The position numbers and the translations under genes are program-made. Source: Rhizobium redzepovicii (GTDB lineage Bacteria > Pseudomonadota > Alphaproteobacteria > Rhizobiales > Rhizobiaceae). Taken from it: 64,000 nucleotides of DNA. Below are positions 42,112-51,238 of the stretch, one piece after another; the stretch's first letter is position 1, and each line of letters opens with the position of its first letter. The notes under the pieces are model-generated. The model did not search any database, was not told the origin of the DNA, and saw nothing but the letters and a program-made list of their open reading frames with translations. The stretch spans positions 124,001 through 188,000 of the forward strand of contig NZ_JAILYH010000012.1 of assembly GCF_019793435.1 (NCBI RefSeq), in the 5' to 3' direction.

Positions 42112-42768
42112 ATGTCGGAACAGCCGGTCGCAACGCGCAGGCGCAATCAGCAGCATTCCGGCCAGCCGCGCCGGATCCCGAGCCAGCAGCGCGGTCGTGA
42201 CCGCTTCGAAAAGATCCTCGCCGTCGCCTCCGAGCTGATCGAAAGCCATGGCAGCGATGGCTTGAAGATGAGCGAGATCGTCGAAAGGGCCGGCCTCTCC
42301 TTCGGCGCGCTCTACCAATATTTTCCCGACAAGAGCGCGATCATCCGCACATTGGCCGAGCGCTTCAACGAGGAGGGCAGGCGCTGCGTGGAGGCGGAAC
42401 TGGCTGAGGTGACCGACGCTGCGGCGCTCACCGGCGCGCTTGCCAACATCGCCGACGAATATTACGCTTTTTTCCGCCGCGAGCCGGTGATGCGGGACAT
42501 CTGGCATGCGACCCATACCGACAAGCAGCTGCAGCAGATCGATGCCGAGGACATGGAATTCCATGCCCAGGCATTGCTCGCCGTGCTCGTCCGCCTGTGG
42601 CCGGAGCGTGACCGCAGCAAGCTTCTGGCGATCGCCCGGCTGACCATGCAGCTCATCGCCGCTGCCGTGCGTTATGCCGTTTCGCTGGATCCGGAGGAGG
42701 GCGATGCGGCGATTGCCCTCTTCAAGAAGATGCAGGGCCCCGATATCGGCCGTCTGTTGCTGGAATAG
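42112..42768 (+). CDS. TetR/AcrR-family regulator
   Basis: The 218-aa regulator has an Arg/Gln-rich N-terminal arm and an HTH at about residues 28-75 (ILAVASELIESHGSDGLKMSEIVERAGLSFGALYQYFPDKSAII). The ligand domain is all helical. It is divergent from the DUF1772 gene and shares a repeat-containing promoter with it. Ligand unknown. Confidence 0.9.
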   Translation: MSEQPVATRRRNQQHSGQPRRIPSQQRGRDRFEKILAVASELIESHGSDGLKMSEIVERAGLSFGALYQYFPDKSAIIRTLAERFNEEGRRCVEAELAEVTDAAALTGALANIADEYYAFFRREPVMRDIWHATHTDKQLQQIDAEDMEFHAQALLAVLVRLWPERDRSKLLAIARLTMQLIAAAVRYAVSLDPEEGDAAIALFKKMQGPDIGRLLLE

Positions 42769-42839
42769 CCGCGCCTGCGTCTGGAAACGATGGGCTCTTG
42801 CTGCTATTGCCGGTGACACAAAGCTGAAGGAGAGCCCGC

Positions 42840-43529
42840 ATGATCCAGACGACATTTCCCGACCGTGCCGTGATGGCCGAACTGGTGGCCAAGATGCTCT
42901 GGGAGATCAAGGCGGTGCATTTCAATGCCGCCCAGCCTTACAAACTTGCCTCCGGTATGGCGAGCCCGGTCTATATCGATTGCCGCAAGCTGCTCTCCTT
43001 TCCGCGCATCCGCTCGACGGTGATGGATTTCGCCGCCAGCACCCTGCTGCGCGATGCCGGTTTCGAGCAGTTCGATTGCATCGCCGGCGGCGAGACCGCC
43101 GGCATTCCCTTCGCCGCCCTGCTTGCCGACCGCCTCGGCCTGCCGATGATCTATGTCCGCAAACAGCCGAAGGGCCATGGCCGCAATGCCCAGATCGAAG
43201 GCAATATGCCGGAAGGGTCGCGCGTGTTGGTCATCGAGGATCTGACGACGGCCGGCGGCAGCATGTTCAAATTCATCGATGCGGTGCGGGCCGCGGGCGG
43301 CATTGTCGATCACGGCATTGCGCTGTTCTTCTACGGCATCTTCGGCCAACAGCGCTTTGACGACGGCAAGGTCCGGCTGCATCATATCGCCACCTGGCGC
43401 AATGTTCTGGCTGTTGCCAAGGAGCGGCAGCTGTTCGACGACAAGACGCTTGAAGAGGTCGAGGCTTTCCTCGATGCGCCGCTCGCCTGGTCGGGACGCA
43501 ACGGTGGCGTCAGCGAGCTTTCGCTCTAA
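42840..43529 (+). CDS. pyrE: Orotate phosphoribosyltransferase
   Basis: The 229-aa enzyme converts orotate and PRPP to OMP in pyrimidine synthesis. The PRPP-binding signature reads VLVIEDLTTAGGSMFKFIDAVRAAGG (from about residue 122), and the flexible catalytic loop region has VRKQPKGHGRNAQIEG. Length (229 aa) matches alphaproteobacterial PyrE. AGGAGAG precedes the ATG. It is 62 bp ahead of the fructokinase gene. Confidence 0.95.
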   Translation: MIQTTFPDRAVMAELVAKMLWEIKAVHFNAAQPYKLASGMASPVYIDCRKLLSFPRIRSTVMDFAASTLLRDAGFEQFDCIAGGETAGIPFAALLADRLGLPMIYVRKQPKGHGRNAQIEGNMPEGSRVLVIEDLTTAGGSMFKFIDAVRAAGGIVDHGIALFFYGIFGQQRFDDGKVRLHHIATWRNVLAVAKERQLFDDKTLEEVEAFLDAPLAWSGRNGGVSELSL

Positions 43530-43591
43530 GCGGTTGACAAAAGCCCGCTTAATCGGTTGATGAACATATCAGTGCTGTTGGGAGAAATTCG

Positions 43592-44518
43592 ATGATTTTG
43601 TGCTGCGGCGAAGCCTTGATCGACATGCTGCCGAGGGATACGACCCTTGGCGAAAAGGGCTTTGCGCCCTATGCCGGCGGCGCGATTTTCAACACCGCCA
43701 TCGCGCTCGGCCGCCTCGGCATTCCCACTGCCTTCTTCACCGGCATCGCCGACGACATGATGGGCGAAATCCTGCTTGCGACCCTGAAGGCGAGCAATGT
43801 CGATTACAGCCCCTGCGCCATCACCCAGCGCCCCTCGACGATCGCCTTCGTCAAGCTCGTCAACGGCCAGGCGACCTATGCCTTCTACGACGAAGGCACG
43901 GCCGGCCGCATGATCACCACGGCCGACCTGCCGACCCTTGGCGACGATTGCGAAGCGCTGCATTTCGGCGCCATCAGCCTGATCCCGAGCCCCTGCGGCG
44001 AAACCTACGAAGCGCTGCTCGACCGCGAGGCAGCCAAACGTGTCATTTCGCTCGACCCGAACATCCGCCCCGGTTTCATCAAGGACAAGCCGGCGCATAT
44101 GGCCCGCATCAAGCGCATGGCGGCAAAATCCGACATCGTGAAATTCTCCGATGAGGATCTCGACTGGTTCGGTCTTTCGGGCGACCACGACACGCTCGCC
44201 GCCCACTGGCTCGCCCACGGCGCCAAGCTCGTCGTCATCACCAAGGGCGCCGAAGGCGCCTGCGGTTATACCAGGGATCGCAAGGTGACGGTGCCGAGCG
44301 AACGCGTCACGGTCGTCGACACCGTCGGCGCCGGCGACACCTTTGATGCCGGCGTCCTGGCCTCGCTGAAGATGGACGGCCTGCTGACCAAGCCGCAGGT
44401 CGCCTCGCTCGACGAACAGGCGGTGCGCAACGCCCTGACACTGGGTGCGAAGGCGGCGGCCGTCACCGTGTCGCGTGCCGGCGCCAACCCGCCTTGGGCG
44501 CGTGAGATCGGGCTTTAA
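43592..44518 (+). CDS. frk: Fructokinase (PfkB family)
   Basis: The 308-aa ribokinase-fold protein has the PfkB signature GGAIFNTAIALGRLG near the N-terminus and the C-terminal VDTVGAGDTFDAGVLASL with catalytic Asp. It matches rhizobial fructokinases and would phosphorylate fructose taken up by the Frc system or from mannitol and sorbitol. It lies between pyrE and otsA, as in R. etli where frk, otsA and pgi are neighbours. Sugar specificity is inferred from neighbourhood. Confidence 0.85.
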   Translation: MILCCGEALIDMLPRDTTLGEKGFAPYAGGAIFNTAIALGRLGIPTAFFTGIADDMMGEILLATLKASNVDYSPCAITQRPSTIAFVKLVNGQATYAFYDEGTAGRMITTADLPTLGDDCEALHFGAISLIPSPCGETYEALLDREAAKRVISLDPNIRPGFIKDKPAHMARIKRMAAKSDIVKFSDEDLDWFGLSGDHDTLAAHWLAHGAKLVVITKGAEGACGYTRDRKVTVPSERVTVVDTVGAGDTFDAGVLASLKMDGLLTKPQVASLDEQAVRNALTLGAKAAAVTVSRAGANPPWAREIGL

Positions 44519-44540
44519 GGCAGGGCCCACCTCTCGATTC

Positions 44541-44753
44541 CCTCTTCCCCCCAGCGGGGAGAAGGTGCCTGTAGGGCGGATGAAAGGGGCCGGCGAAGCC
44601 GGTCTTCACAACGCTGCTGCGGGATCGGCGGCGTTGGAATCGTTTCGACCTTGTTCAAGCCTAGAGCACGGCGTTTCGCGATAAGTTTTATATTGTGCCG
44701 GGCGGCCCCCTCATCCGCCTGCCGGCTCCTTCTTCCCCGAGGGGGGAAGAGGA
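44541..44753. repeat. RIME-like element between frk and otsA
   Basis: A left arm (44541-44590, CCTCTTCCCCCCAGCGGGG...GGCGGATGAAAGGGGC) and right arm (44704-44753, GGCCCCCTCATCCGCCTG...TTCTTCCCCGAGG) are inverted copies of about 50 bp. The 113-bp centre has no gene. Confidence 0.65.
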
Positions 44754-44817
44754 TATGCCGCAACGTCTCGACACCCTGTCTCTCGCGCCAAGCGCGGGGG
44801 CGCGCCCGGCTGGTCGA

Positions 44818-46227
44818 TCAGGGCACGCCAGCCCCGCTCCGGTCGGAACTCGGAACGGTCACCAGGTCCCGCAGGAAATTTTCGCACCAGAGCGAGACGT
44901 CGTGCGAAAGCAGATGTTCCATCATCATGCTCCAGCGGTCACGGCGCTCCTCAAGCGACATGGCGAGCCCTCGCGCAATCGCATTGGCGGTGCCTTCGAT
45001 ATCGTAGGGATTGACCAGCAACGCGCCCTTCAACTCCCTGGCCGCGCCGGCAAAGCGAGACAGCACCAACACGCCCGGGCGATCCGGATCTTGGGCGGCG
45101 ACATATTCCTTGGCGACGAGGTTCATGCCGTCGCGCAGCGGCGTGACCAGCCCGATCGTCGCCAAGCGGAAGAGCCCGGCGAGCACATTGCGGCTGATCG
45201 ATCGATTGACATAGCGGATCGGCACCCAGTCGACCGTGCCGATGGCGCCGTTGACGCGGCCGGCCTGTTCGGCGACCATCTTCTGCATCTGCTCGTATTC
45301 GGGAACTTCGGATCGCGATTTCGGCGTGACCTGCAGAAAGGTCACCTTGTTCTGGTAGGCCGGATTGCTGGCGATGAAGCGCTCGAACGCTTCCAGCCGC
45401 TCAATGATGCCCTTCGAATAATCGAGCCGATCGACGCCGATGATCATGTCGCGGCCTTCAATGCTGCGCCGGGTCTTCTGAACCATGACGTTGTTTGCGG
45501 CTTTTTCGGCGAATTCGGCGAATCCAGCGGTTTCGATGCCGATCGGATAGGCGCCGGCCTTGAAGACCCGCCCGTGCGAATCGAACAACCCGTTGCCGAG
45601 GTCGTCGCCGATGCCCTCCCTTCTGAGATAGCCCGCGAAGTTCTGCAGGTCGTAGTCGGTCTGGAAGCCGACGAGATCGTAATGCGAGAGCCCGCGCATG
45701 ATTTCCTCGTGGACCGGCATGGTGACGAGAATGTCCGCCGGCGGCCAGGGGATATGCAGAAAGAAGCCGATCCGGTTCTTCAGCCCCATCTGGCGGAGTT
45801 CGGCCGCCAGTGGAATGAGGTGGTAATCGTGAACCCAGATAATATCATCAGGCTCGATCAGCGGCGCCAGCCGGTGTGCAAAGAAGCGGTTGACGCGGAA
45901 ATAACCGGCCATTTCCTTCCGGCCATATTCGGCGAGATCCAGGCGGTAGTGGCAGATCGGCCAGAGAACGCGGTTTGCAAAGCCGCGATAGTATTCTTCG
46001 ACGTCGGTGTCGGTGAGGTCGGTCAGGGCATAGGTGATGTTGCCCTTCTGCAGTTGTGACAGCGCGCCCGGTTCCCTGTCGCCACTCGACTCTCCCGACC
46101 ACCCCATCCAGATGCCGCCGCGCTCCTGCAAGGCTGCCTGTAGCGCGACGGCAAGGCCGCCGGCAGCAGCACCCCCATCTTTGCTCGGCACGGGAACACG
46201 ATTGGAAACGACGACAAGACGGCTCAT
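44818..46227 (-). CDS. otsA: Alpha,alpha-trehalose-phosphate synthase
   Basis: The 469-aa GT20 enzyme makes trehalose-6-phosphate from UDP-glucose and glucose-6-phosphate. Diagnostic segments are the N-terminal SRLVVVSNRVPVPSKDGGAAAGGLAVAL, WVHDYHLIPLAAELRQ and IIGVDRLDYSKGI. Trehalose helps osmotic, desiccation and heat tolerance in rhizobia. No otsB phosphatase gene is nearby. pgi lies upstream on the same strand, but 438 bp separate them, so otsA probably has its own promoter. Confidence 0.95.
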   Translation of the reverse strand: MSRLVVVSNRVPVPSKDGGAAAGGLAVALQAALQERGGIWMGWSGESSGDREPGALSQLQKGNITYALTDLTDTDVEEYYRGFANRVLWPICHYRLDLAEYGRKEMAGYFRVNRFFAHRLAPLIEPDDIIWVHDYHLIPLAAELRQMGLKNRIGFFLHIPWPPADILVTMPVHEEIMRGLSHYDLVGFQTDYDLQNFAGYLRREGIGDDLGNGLFDSHGRVFKAGAYPIGIETAGFAEFAEKAANNVMVQKTRRSIEGRDMIIGVDRLDYSKGIIERLEAFERFIASNPAYQNKVTFLQVTPKSRSEVPEYEQMQKMVAEQAGRVNGAIGTVDWVPIRYVNRSISRNVLAGLFRLATIGLVTPLRDGMNLVAKEYVAAQDPDRPGVLVLSRFAGAARELKGALLVNPYDIEGTANAIARGLAMSLEERRDRWSMMMEHLLSHDVSLWCENFLRDLVTVPSSDRSGAGVP

Positions 46228-46665
46228 GGAGTTCCTTTGCCTGAGAGCGGTTCAGCTTTTTATGGAAGCGCCTGCTCATCGGCCGATGGGATTGATGGAA
46301 CGGAGCGTCGTCCCAGGCTTGATAGGCCATGTCTTGGGAAGCAGCCCCTGCACAGAATTTGCTTAAATCTAGGGTGATTGCCGAGAAATGAAAGAATTCC
46401 TTCTATAATTTTCCATTAGAAGAACATTTCATCCGCTTCCGCACGACGAGCGTCTGTGCGGCGGCGCACCAGATCCTACTGATATCGGTTTAACATTTGC
46501 GGCTGTGATGATGATGTCGGCGCTCGTCGCGATGTCGGCCCGTGGATGGCCTGCGCGGGTCACAGCCCGCCGCGGGACGCCGCTCCCAGGAATGGGGCCG
46601 TCGGAGGACGGGCATAAACGTCTGCCCGGCCTCTTGCGTTAAGATGAGGCGGCTGCCTCGAGTGC
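46228..46665. other. Intergenic region between otsA and pgi
   Basis: The 438-bp stretch includes an AT-rich segment (about 46360-46430) that suits the otsA promoter on the minus strand, and GC-rich sequence with a short hairpin CGGGCA/TGCCCG (46609-46628) toward the pgi end. No plausible coding frame was seen. Confidence 0.5.
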
Positions 46666-48291
46666 TTACTTCGCGAGCTTTGACAGCGCTGCGACCAGCC
46701 CCTGCGTCGAGGAATCATGGCCAGCCGCGCTCTCCTTGCCCTCGACGACAGGCAGCAGGCCGGTCGCCAGTTCCTTGCCGAGCTCGACGCCCCACTGGTC
46801 GAAGGAGTTGATGCGGAAGAGCACGCCTTCGACGAAGACGCGGTGTTCGTAGAGCGCGATCAGGCGGCCGAGGGCGTAAGGGGTGAGCTTGTCGTAGACG
46901 AAGGTGATCGACGGCCGGTTGCCCTGGAAGACGCGGTGCGGGGCGATGAAATCGGCCTTCTTGTCGTCCATTCCTTTGACGGTCAGCTGCTTCTTGGCTT
47001 CATCGAAGGTGCGGCCCTTCATCAGCGCTTCCGACTGGGCGAGAACGTTGGAGATCAGCAGCTGGTGCTGGTGGCGCAGCTCCGGCTCGAAGGCGTTGGC
47101 GGCGATCATGAATTCGGCGGGGATGATGCTCGTGCCCTGATGGATGAGCTGATAGAAGGCGTGCTGGCCGTTAGTGCCGGGCTCGCCCCAGACGACCGGC
47201 CCGGAATTGCCCTCGACCGGCGTACCGTCGATGGTCACACCCTTGCCGTTCGATTCCATGTCGAGCTGCTGCAGATAGGCAGGAAAGCGCGACAGGCGCT
47301 GGTCATAGGGCAGGATGGCGCGGGTGGGATAACCGAGCACATTGCGATGGTAGAAGCCGATCAGGCCGAGCAGCATCGGCAGGTTTTCGGCAACCGGCGC
47401 CTGACGGAAATGATTGTCGACGGCATGGGCGCCGTCGAGGAACTTGCCGAAATTCTCCGGGCCGACGGCGATCATCAGCGGCAGGCCGATCGCCGACCAG
47501 ATCGAGTAGCGGCCGCCGACCCAGTCCCAGAAGCCGAAGACGCGGGCGCTGTCGATGCCGAAGGCGGCGACCTTGTCGAGCGCCGTCGAAACGGCGGCGA
47601 AATGGTGCTGCACGGCCGCTTCGCCGAGCGCCTTGGCGATGAAATTGCGCGCCGTCTGCGCATTGGTCATTGTCTCAACGGTGGTGAAGGTCTTCGAGGC
47701 GACGATGAACAGCGTCGTTTCCGGCTGAACCAGCTTGAGGATATCGGCGATATGGGCGCCGTCGATATTGGAGACGAAATGGGCGCGCGGGCCGTCATGG
47801 AAGGGAGAAAGCGCCAGCGTCGCCATCACGGGGCCGAGATCCGAGCCGCCGATGCCGATATTGACGACGTCGGTGATCGCCTTCCCGGTTGCGCCCTTCA
47901 GCGCACCGGAGCGGACGCCGCCGGCGAACTTGCCCATGGCGGCCAGCACCGCGTTGACATCCGGCATGACGTCCTTGCCGTCGACCAGAACCGGCGTGTT
48001 GGAGCGGTTGCGCAGTGCAGTGTGCAGAACGGCGCGGTCCTCGGTGAAATTGATCGCCTTGCCGGAGAACATCTCCTCGCGCTTCTTCTCGACGCCGCCT
48101 TCTTCGGCGAGTTTCACCAGCAGCTTGAGGATGTCGTCGTTCACTGCCGTCTTGGAAAAATCCATCAGCAGGTCATCAAGCGAGACGGAGAAGCGCGAAA
48201 AACGCTTGGAATCGGCGGCGAAGGCCGCACGAAGATCGGTCGCCTTGGTGGCGGCGGCGGTGCTTTTCAGCTGTTCGACGATGGCGTTCAT
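46666..48291 (-). CDS. pgi: Glucose-6-phosphate isomerase
   Basis: The 541-aa enzyme interconverts glucose-6-phosphate and fructose-6-phosphate. Signatures seen are GIGGSDLGPVMATLAL, the active loop FGFWDWVGGRYSIWSAIGLP and the C-terminal signature FDQWGVELGKELA. It links the fructokinase product to OtsA and to the Entner-Doudoroff and pentose pathways used by rhizobia. The promoter probably lies at 48292-48360. Confidence 0.96.
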   Translation of the reverse strand: MNAIVEQLKSTAAATKATDLRAAFAADSKRFSRFSVSLDDLLMDFSKTAVNDDILKLLVKLAEEGGVEKKREEMFSGKAINFTEDRAVLHTALRNRSNTPVLVDGKDVMPDVNAVLAAMGKFAGGVRSGALKGATGKAITDVVNIGIGGSDLGPVMATLALSPFHDGPRAHFVSNIDGAHIADILKLVQPETTLFIVASKTFTTVETMTNAQTARNFIAKALGEAAVQHHFAAVSTALDKVAAFGIDSARVFGFWDWVGGRYSIWSAIGLPLMIAVGPENFGKFLDGAHAVDNHFRQAPVAENLPMLLGLIGFYHRNVLGYPTRAILPYDQRLSRFPAYLQQLDMESNGKGVTIDGTPVEGNSGPVVWGEPGTNGQHAFYQLIHQGTSIIPAEFMIAANAFEPELRHQHQLLISNVLAQSEALMKGRTFDEAKKQLTVKGMDDKKADFIAPHRVFQGNRPSITFVYDKLTPYALGRLIALYEHRVFVEGVLFRINSFDQWGVELGKELATGLLPVVEGKESAAGHDSSTQGLVAALSKLAK

Positions 48292-48373
48292 GGGAGGCTC
48301 CTTTGGAGGCGGAAAGGTTGCGGAAACTATTCGCTTTATCGGGCCTAAATCAAGTTCAGCTGCCGCTCCAATA

Positions 48374-48409
48374 TGAAAAAAGCCACCCGCGGCAAGCGGC
48401 TGGCTTTTA
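48374..48409 (-). terminator. Terminator-like hairpin upstream of pgi
   Basis: Read on the minus strand, AAAAGCCAGCCGC and GCGGGTGGCTTTTTT pair with a small mismatch around TTGCC and end in six T. It would stop transcription coming from fadD. It lies directly beside the foldback element. Confidence 0.6.
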
Positions 48410-48763
48410 GAGCCTTTCCTGGTCAGCTTGAAGCATTCTGCCGGAGCAGGTTTTCGTCAGGGCAGAGGCGATTGGCGAAGGGCATACCCGTTGGTACGCT
48501 CAAGCCGATCGCCTCTGATCCTGGCGGAGAGATGCCCGGCCCACCGGCCGCACCGATTCGCCGTGGCGAAGCGATAAGTGCGTCCGGCGATTCCCAAGTC
48601 TTGCAGATTTGCCTGGCAAATCTGCGGGAGGGTTGGCTGAAACGGGCCGGCTGATCGACCGGCCGGCTTGGCCGTGGAGCTTTGCTACGACGCGCCGGCC
48701 GGTCGACCATCCGACTCCGTTTGAGCCAACAGAATGCTTCAATCTGACCAGGAAAGGCTCTAA
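48408..48763. mobile_element. 356-bp foldback (MITE-like) element
   Basis: Outer arms of 33 bp match as inverted copies with a single mismatch: 48408-48440 begins TAGAGCCTTTCCTGGTCAG and 48731-48763 ends CTGACCAGGAAAGGCTCTA. The 290-bp interior has no plausible gene but contains an 11-bp perfect hairpin GCAGATTTGCC/GGCAAATCTGC (48603-48625) and further GC-rich pairing. Such arms suggest a non-autonomous element or a very large palindromic repeat. No target-site duplication is obvious. Confidence 0.6.
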
Positions 48764-48782
48764 TTTCATCAGATCGTCAAAC

Positions 48783-50483
48783 TCAGCCGCGCAGGTCCTT
48801 GCGCAGGATCTTACCGACCGGCGACTTCGGCAACTCGGTGCGGAATTCGATGAAGCGCGGGCGTTTGTAATTGGTGAGGTTGGCGATGCAATGGGCCTTC
48901 ACCTCGGCCTCCGTCAGGTTCGGATCCTTCCTGACCACGAAGAGTTTGACCGCCTCGCCCGAATGCCCGTCCGGCACGCCGATGGCGGCTGCCTCGAGGA
49001 TGCCTACATGCATGGCGGCGACTTCCTCGATCTCGTTCGGATAGACGTTGAAACCCGAAACCAGGATCATGTCCTTCTTGCGGTCGACGATTTTGGTATA
49101 GCCGCGCGCATCCATGAAACCCATATCGCCCGAGCGGAAATAACCGTCTTCGGTCATCACCCGCGCCGTCTCCTCCGGCTTCTGCCAATAGCCGGCCATC
49201 ACCTGCGGCCCGCGAATGCAGATCTCACCGACCTCGCCGAGCGGCAGCGATTTTCCGTCTTCGTCGCGGATATCGAGGTCGGTTGAGGGCATCGGCAGGC
49301 CGATCGAGCCGGTGAATTCCGGCGAATCGAAGCGGTTGGCGGTGGCGACCGGCGATGTCTCGGAAAGGCCGTAACCCTCGGTCACCGCCGTGCCCGTTAT
49401 TTTCAGCCAGCGTTCGGCGACCGGACGCTGCACGGCCATGCCGCCGCCGAGCGACATGATCAGCGGGGAGAAATCGAGCTTGGCGAATTCGGCATTGTTC
49501 ATCAGCGCATTGAACAGCGTGTTGAGGCCGGGAAAGATATGGACATCTGACTTGCCGAATTCCTTGACCAGACCGGGAATGTCGCGCGGATTGGCGATCA
49601 GGATATTGCGGGCGCCGAGAGACATGCCCATCAGCGAATTCACCGTCAGCGCGAAGATGTGGTAGAGCGGCAGGGCGCAGAGGAAATTCAGCACCTCGGG
49701 CTGTTTCTTGCGCTCGAAGGCCGATCTGAGCCAGAGCGACAGCTGCAGCTTGTTGGCAAGCAGATTGGCATGCGTCAGCACCGCGCCCTTGGCAACGCCC
49801 GTCGTGCCGCCGGTATATTGCAGGAAAGCAATATCACCGCCGGCAAGCGTGACCGGCTGCAGGGTTTTATTCGCCCCTTCGCGCAGCACTTGGCCGAAGC
49901 TCTTGTGCTGCGGGATCGACCAAGAGGGAACGAGCTTTTTCACCTTGCGCACCGCGAAATTGACGATCAGCCCCTTCAGCCCCAGCATTTCGCCGAGCGA
50001 GGTGACGACGACATGGCGAAGGTCGGTCTTGTTCAGGACCTGCTCCACCGTGCGGGCGAAATTCTCCAGCACGAAGATCGCCTTGGCGCCGGAATCGCGC
50101 AGCTGATGTTCGAGTTCGCGCGGCGTATAGAGTGGGTTGACGTTGACGACGACGAGACCGGCCCTGAGGATGGCATAGGTGGCGACCGGGTTCTGCAACA
50201 CGTTCGGCATCATCACCGCGACGCGGTCGCCCTTTTGAAGGCCCGTGCTCTGCAGCCAGGCGGCGACTTTGCGCGTCTGACTCTCCAGCTCGCGGTAGCT
50301 CATCGCCTTGCCCATGCTGGCAAAGGCGGTGCGGTCGGCGTAACGGGCGCAGGATTTTTCGAGCAGTTCCGCCAGCGAGGCATGTTCCGGCGGCGGAAGC
50401 TCGGCCGGAACCACATCCGGATAGGCGGCAAGCCAGGGTTTTTCAGGCTTGGCTCCGTTCGGATGGACGGAAATGCTGTTCAT
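48783..50483 (-). CDS. fadD: Long-chain fatty acid-CoA ligase
   Basis: The 566-aa adenylate-forming enzyme activates fatty acids to acyl-CoA with ATP. Core motifs are the P-loop YTGGTTGVAKGAVLTH, GYGLSETSPV, YFRSGDMGFMD, the hinge IVDRKKDMILVSG and the catalytic lysine in KSPVGKILRK. The start MNSISVHPNG follows GGGAGAGAG. A palindromic operator lies upstream at 50614, so regulation by a MerR-type fatty or branched-chain catabolism regulator is plausible. Substrate chain length cannot be told. Confidence 0.93.
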   Translation of the reverse strand: MNSISVHPNGAKPEKPWLAAYPDVVPAELPPPEHASLAELLEKSCARYADRTAFASMGKAMSYRELESQTRKVAAWLQSTGLQKGDRVAVMMPNVLQNPVATYAILRAGLVVVNVNPLYTPRELEHQLRDSGAKAIFVLENFARTVEQVLNKTDLRHVVVTSLGEMLGLKGLIVNFAVRKVKKLVPSWSIPQHKSFGQVLREGANKTLQPVTLAGGDIAFLQYTGGTTGVAKGAVLTHANLLANKLQLSLWLRSAFERKKQPEVLNFLCALPLYHIFALTVNSLMGMSLGARNILIANPRDIPGLVKEFGKSDVHIFPGLNTLFNALMNNAEFAKLDFSPLIMSLGGGMAVQRPVAERWLKITGTAVTEGYGLSETSPVATANRFDSPEFTGSIGLPMPSTDLDIRDEDGKSLPLGEVGEICIRGPQVMAGYWQKPEETARVMTEDGYFRSGDMGFMDARGYTKIVDRKKDMILVSGFNVYPNEIEEVAAMHVGILEAAAIGVPDGHSGEAVKLFVVRKDPNLTEAEVKAHCIANLTNYKRPRFIEFRTELPKSPVGKILRKDLRG

Positions 50484-50613
50484 CGTGTCTCTCTCCCTTG
50501 CGGCCGCCGCGCCGACGATCGGTCGGCAGACTGACCGAAAGATCCTCCATCTTCCAGTCCGGCAGCTTATGCCATTGCTCGAATGGTTCAAGCCGAATGA
50601 AGCTATACTAACC

Positions 50614-50629
50614 TTGACGTAAACGTCAA
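50614..50629. promoter_or_regulatory. LiuR-like palindromic operator upstream of fadD
   Basis: TTGACGTAAACGTCAA is an inverted repeat of TTGACGT with a 2-bp centre, in the fadD/PRC-barrel divergent region about 130 bp before the fadD start. It is close to the site recalled for LiuR-type MerR regulators of branched-chain and fatty acid degradation in proteobacteria. Confidence 0.55.
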
Positions 50630-50730
50630 CATTCGCCGATTGCGCAATCGTGCCGGAGAGGGGGAACTTTGAACCCGCGATGACGTTGATCTTGCATACC
50701 CAATCCGAGGAAACCCAAAGGAGATGCATC

Positions 50731-51123
50731 ATGCTCAATCAGGAAACTGACGCCAACCGCCGTGACCCGGACGCCAAAAGCACGCATTCGCTGATCGCCA
50801 GCGACCGCGTCGAAGGCACCCGTGTCTATGGTGCCGATGGCAGGCATATCGGCTCCATCGAACGTCTGATCATCGGCAAGCTTGACGGCCGCGTCGCCTA
50901 TGCCGTGCTGAGCTTTGGCGGCTTCCTCGGCATTGGCCACGATCACTATCCGCTGCCCTGGGAAAAGCTGAACTACGACACGCAGCTGGATGGCTATCGC
51001 ATCGACCTGACCAAGGAACAGATCGAAGGCGCCCCGAGCTATGCGGACGATGACGACAGCTGGTACAACGACAATGGCCGCCGAGTTTACGATTACTATG
51101 GCGTGCCGCCCTACTGGATGTAA
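50731..51123 (+). CDS. PRC-barrel domain protein
   Basis: The 130-aa protein has a PRC-barrel at about residues 20-95 (LIASDRVEGTRVYGADGRHIGSIERLIIGKLDGRVAYAVLSFGGFLGIGHDHYPLPWEKL). The tail is rich in acidic and aromatic residues (PSYADDDDSWYNDN...YDYYGVPPYWM). Such proteins are common in Rhizobiales, often stress-related, with unknown function. AAAGGAGA precedes the start. A terminator follows the stop. Confidence 0.9.
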   Translation: MLNQETDANRRDPDAKSTHSLIASDRVEGTRVYGADGRHIGSIERLIIGKLDGRVAYAVLSFGGFLGIGHDHYPLPWEKLNYDTQLDGYRIDLTKEQIEGAPSYADDDDSWYNDNGRRVYDYYGVPPYWM

Positions 51124-51149
51124 CGTCGTCCGCTAGGCTGAGCTGGAAG

Positions 51150-51175
51150 GGCCCCGTGCGATGCGGGGCCTTTTT
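51150..51175 (+). terminator. Rho-independent terminator after the PRC-barrel gene
   Basis: GGCCCCG (51150-51156) pairs with CGGGGCC (51164-51170) and is followed by TTTTTG, 27 bp after the stop. Confidence 0.85.
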
Positions 51176-51238
51176 GCTGTTTGGCGGCAGAAGACCTGCC
51201 TTACAAAGGGTGCGAGGAACGGAGAGATCACGGCATGT

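Noticed and set aside
48373..48654. Coding frames inside the foldback element
   Set aside because: Composition follows the inverted repeats, there is no ribosome site and no domain.
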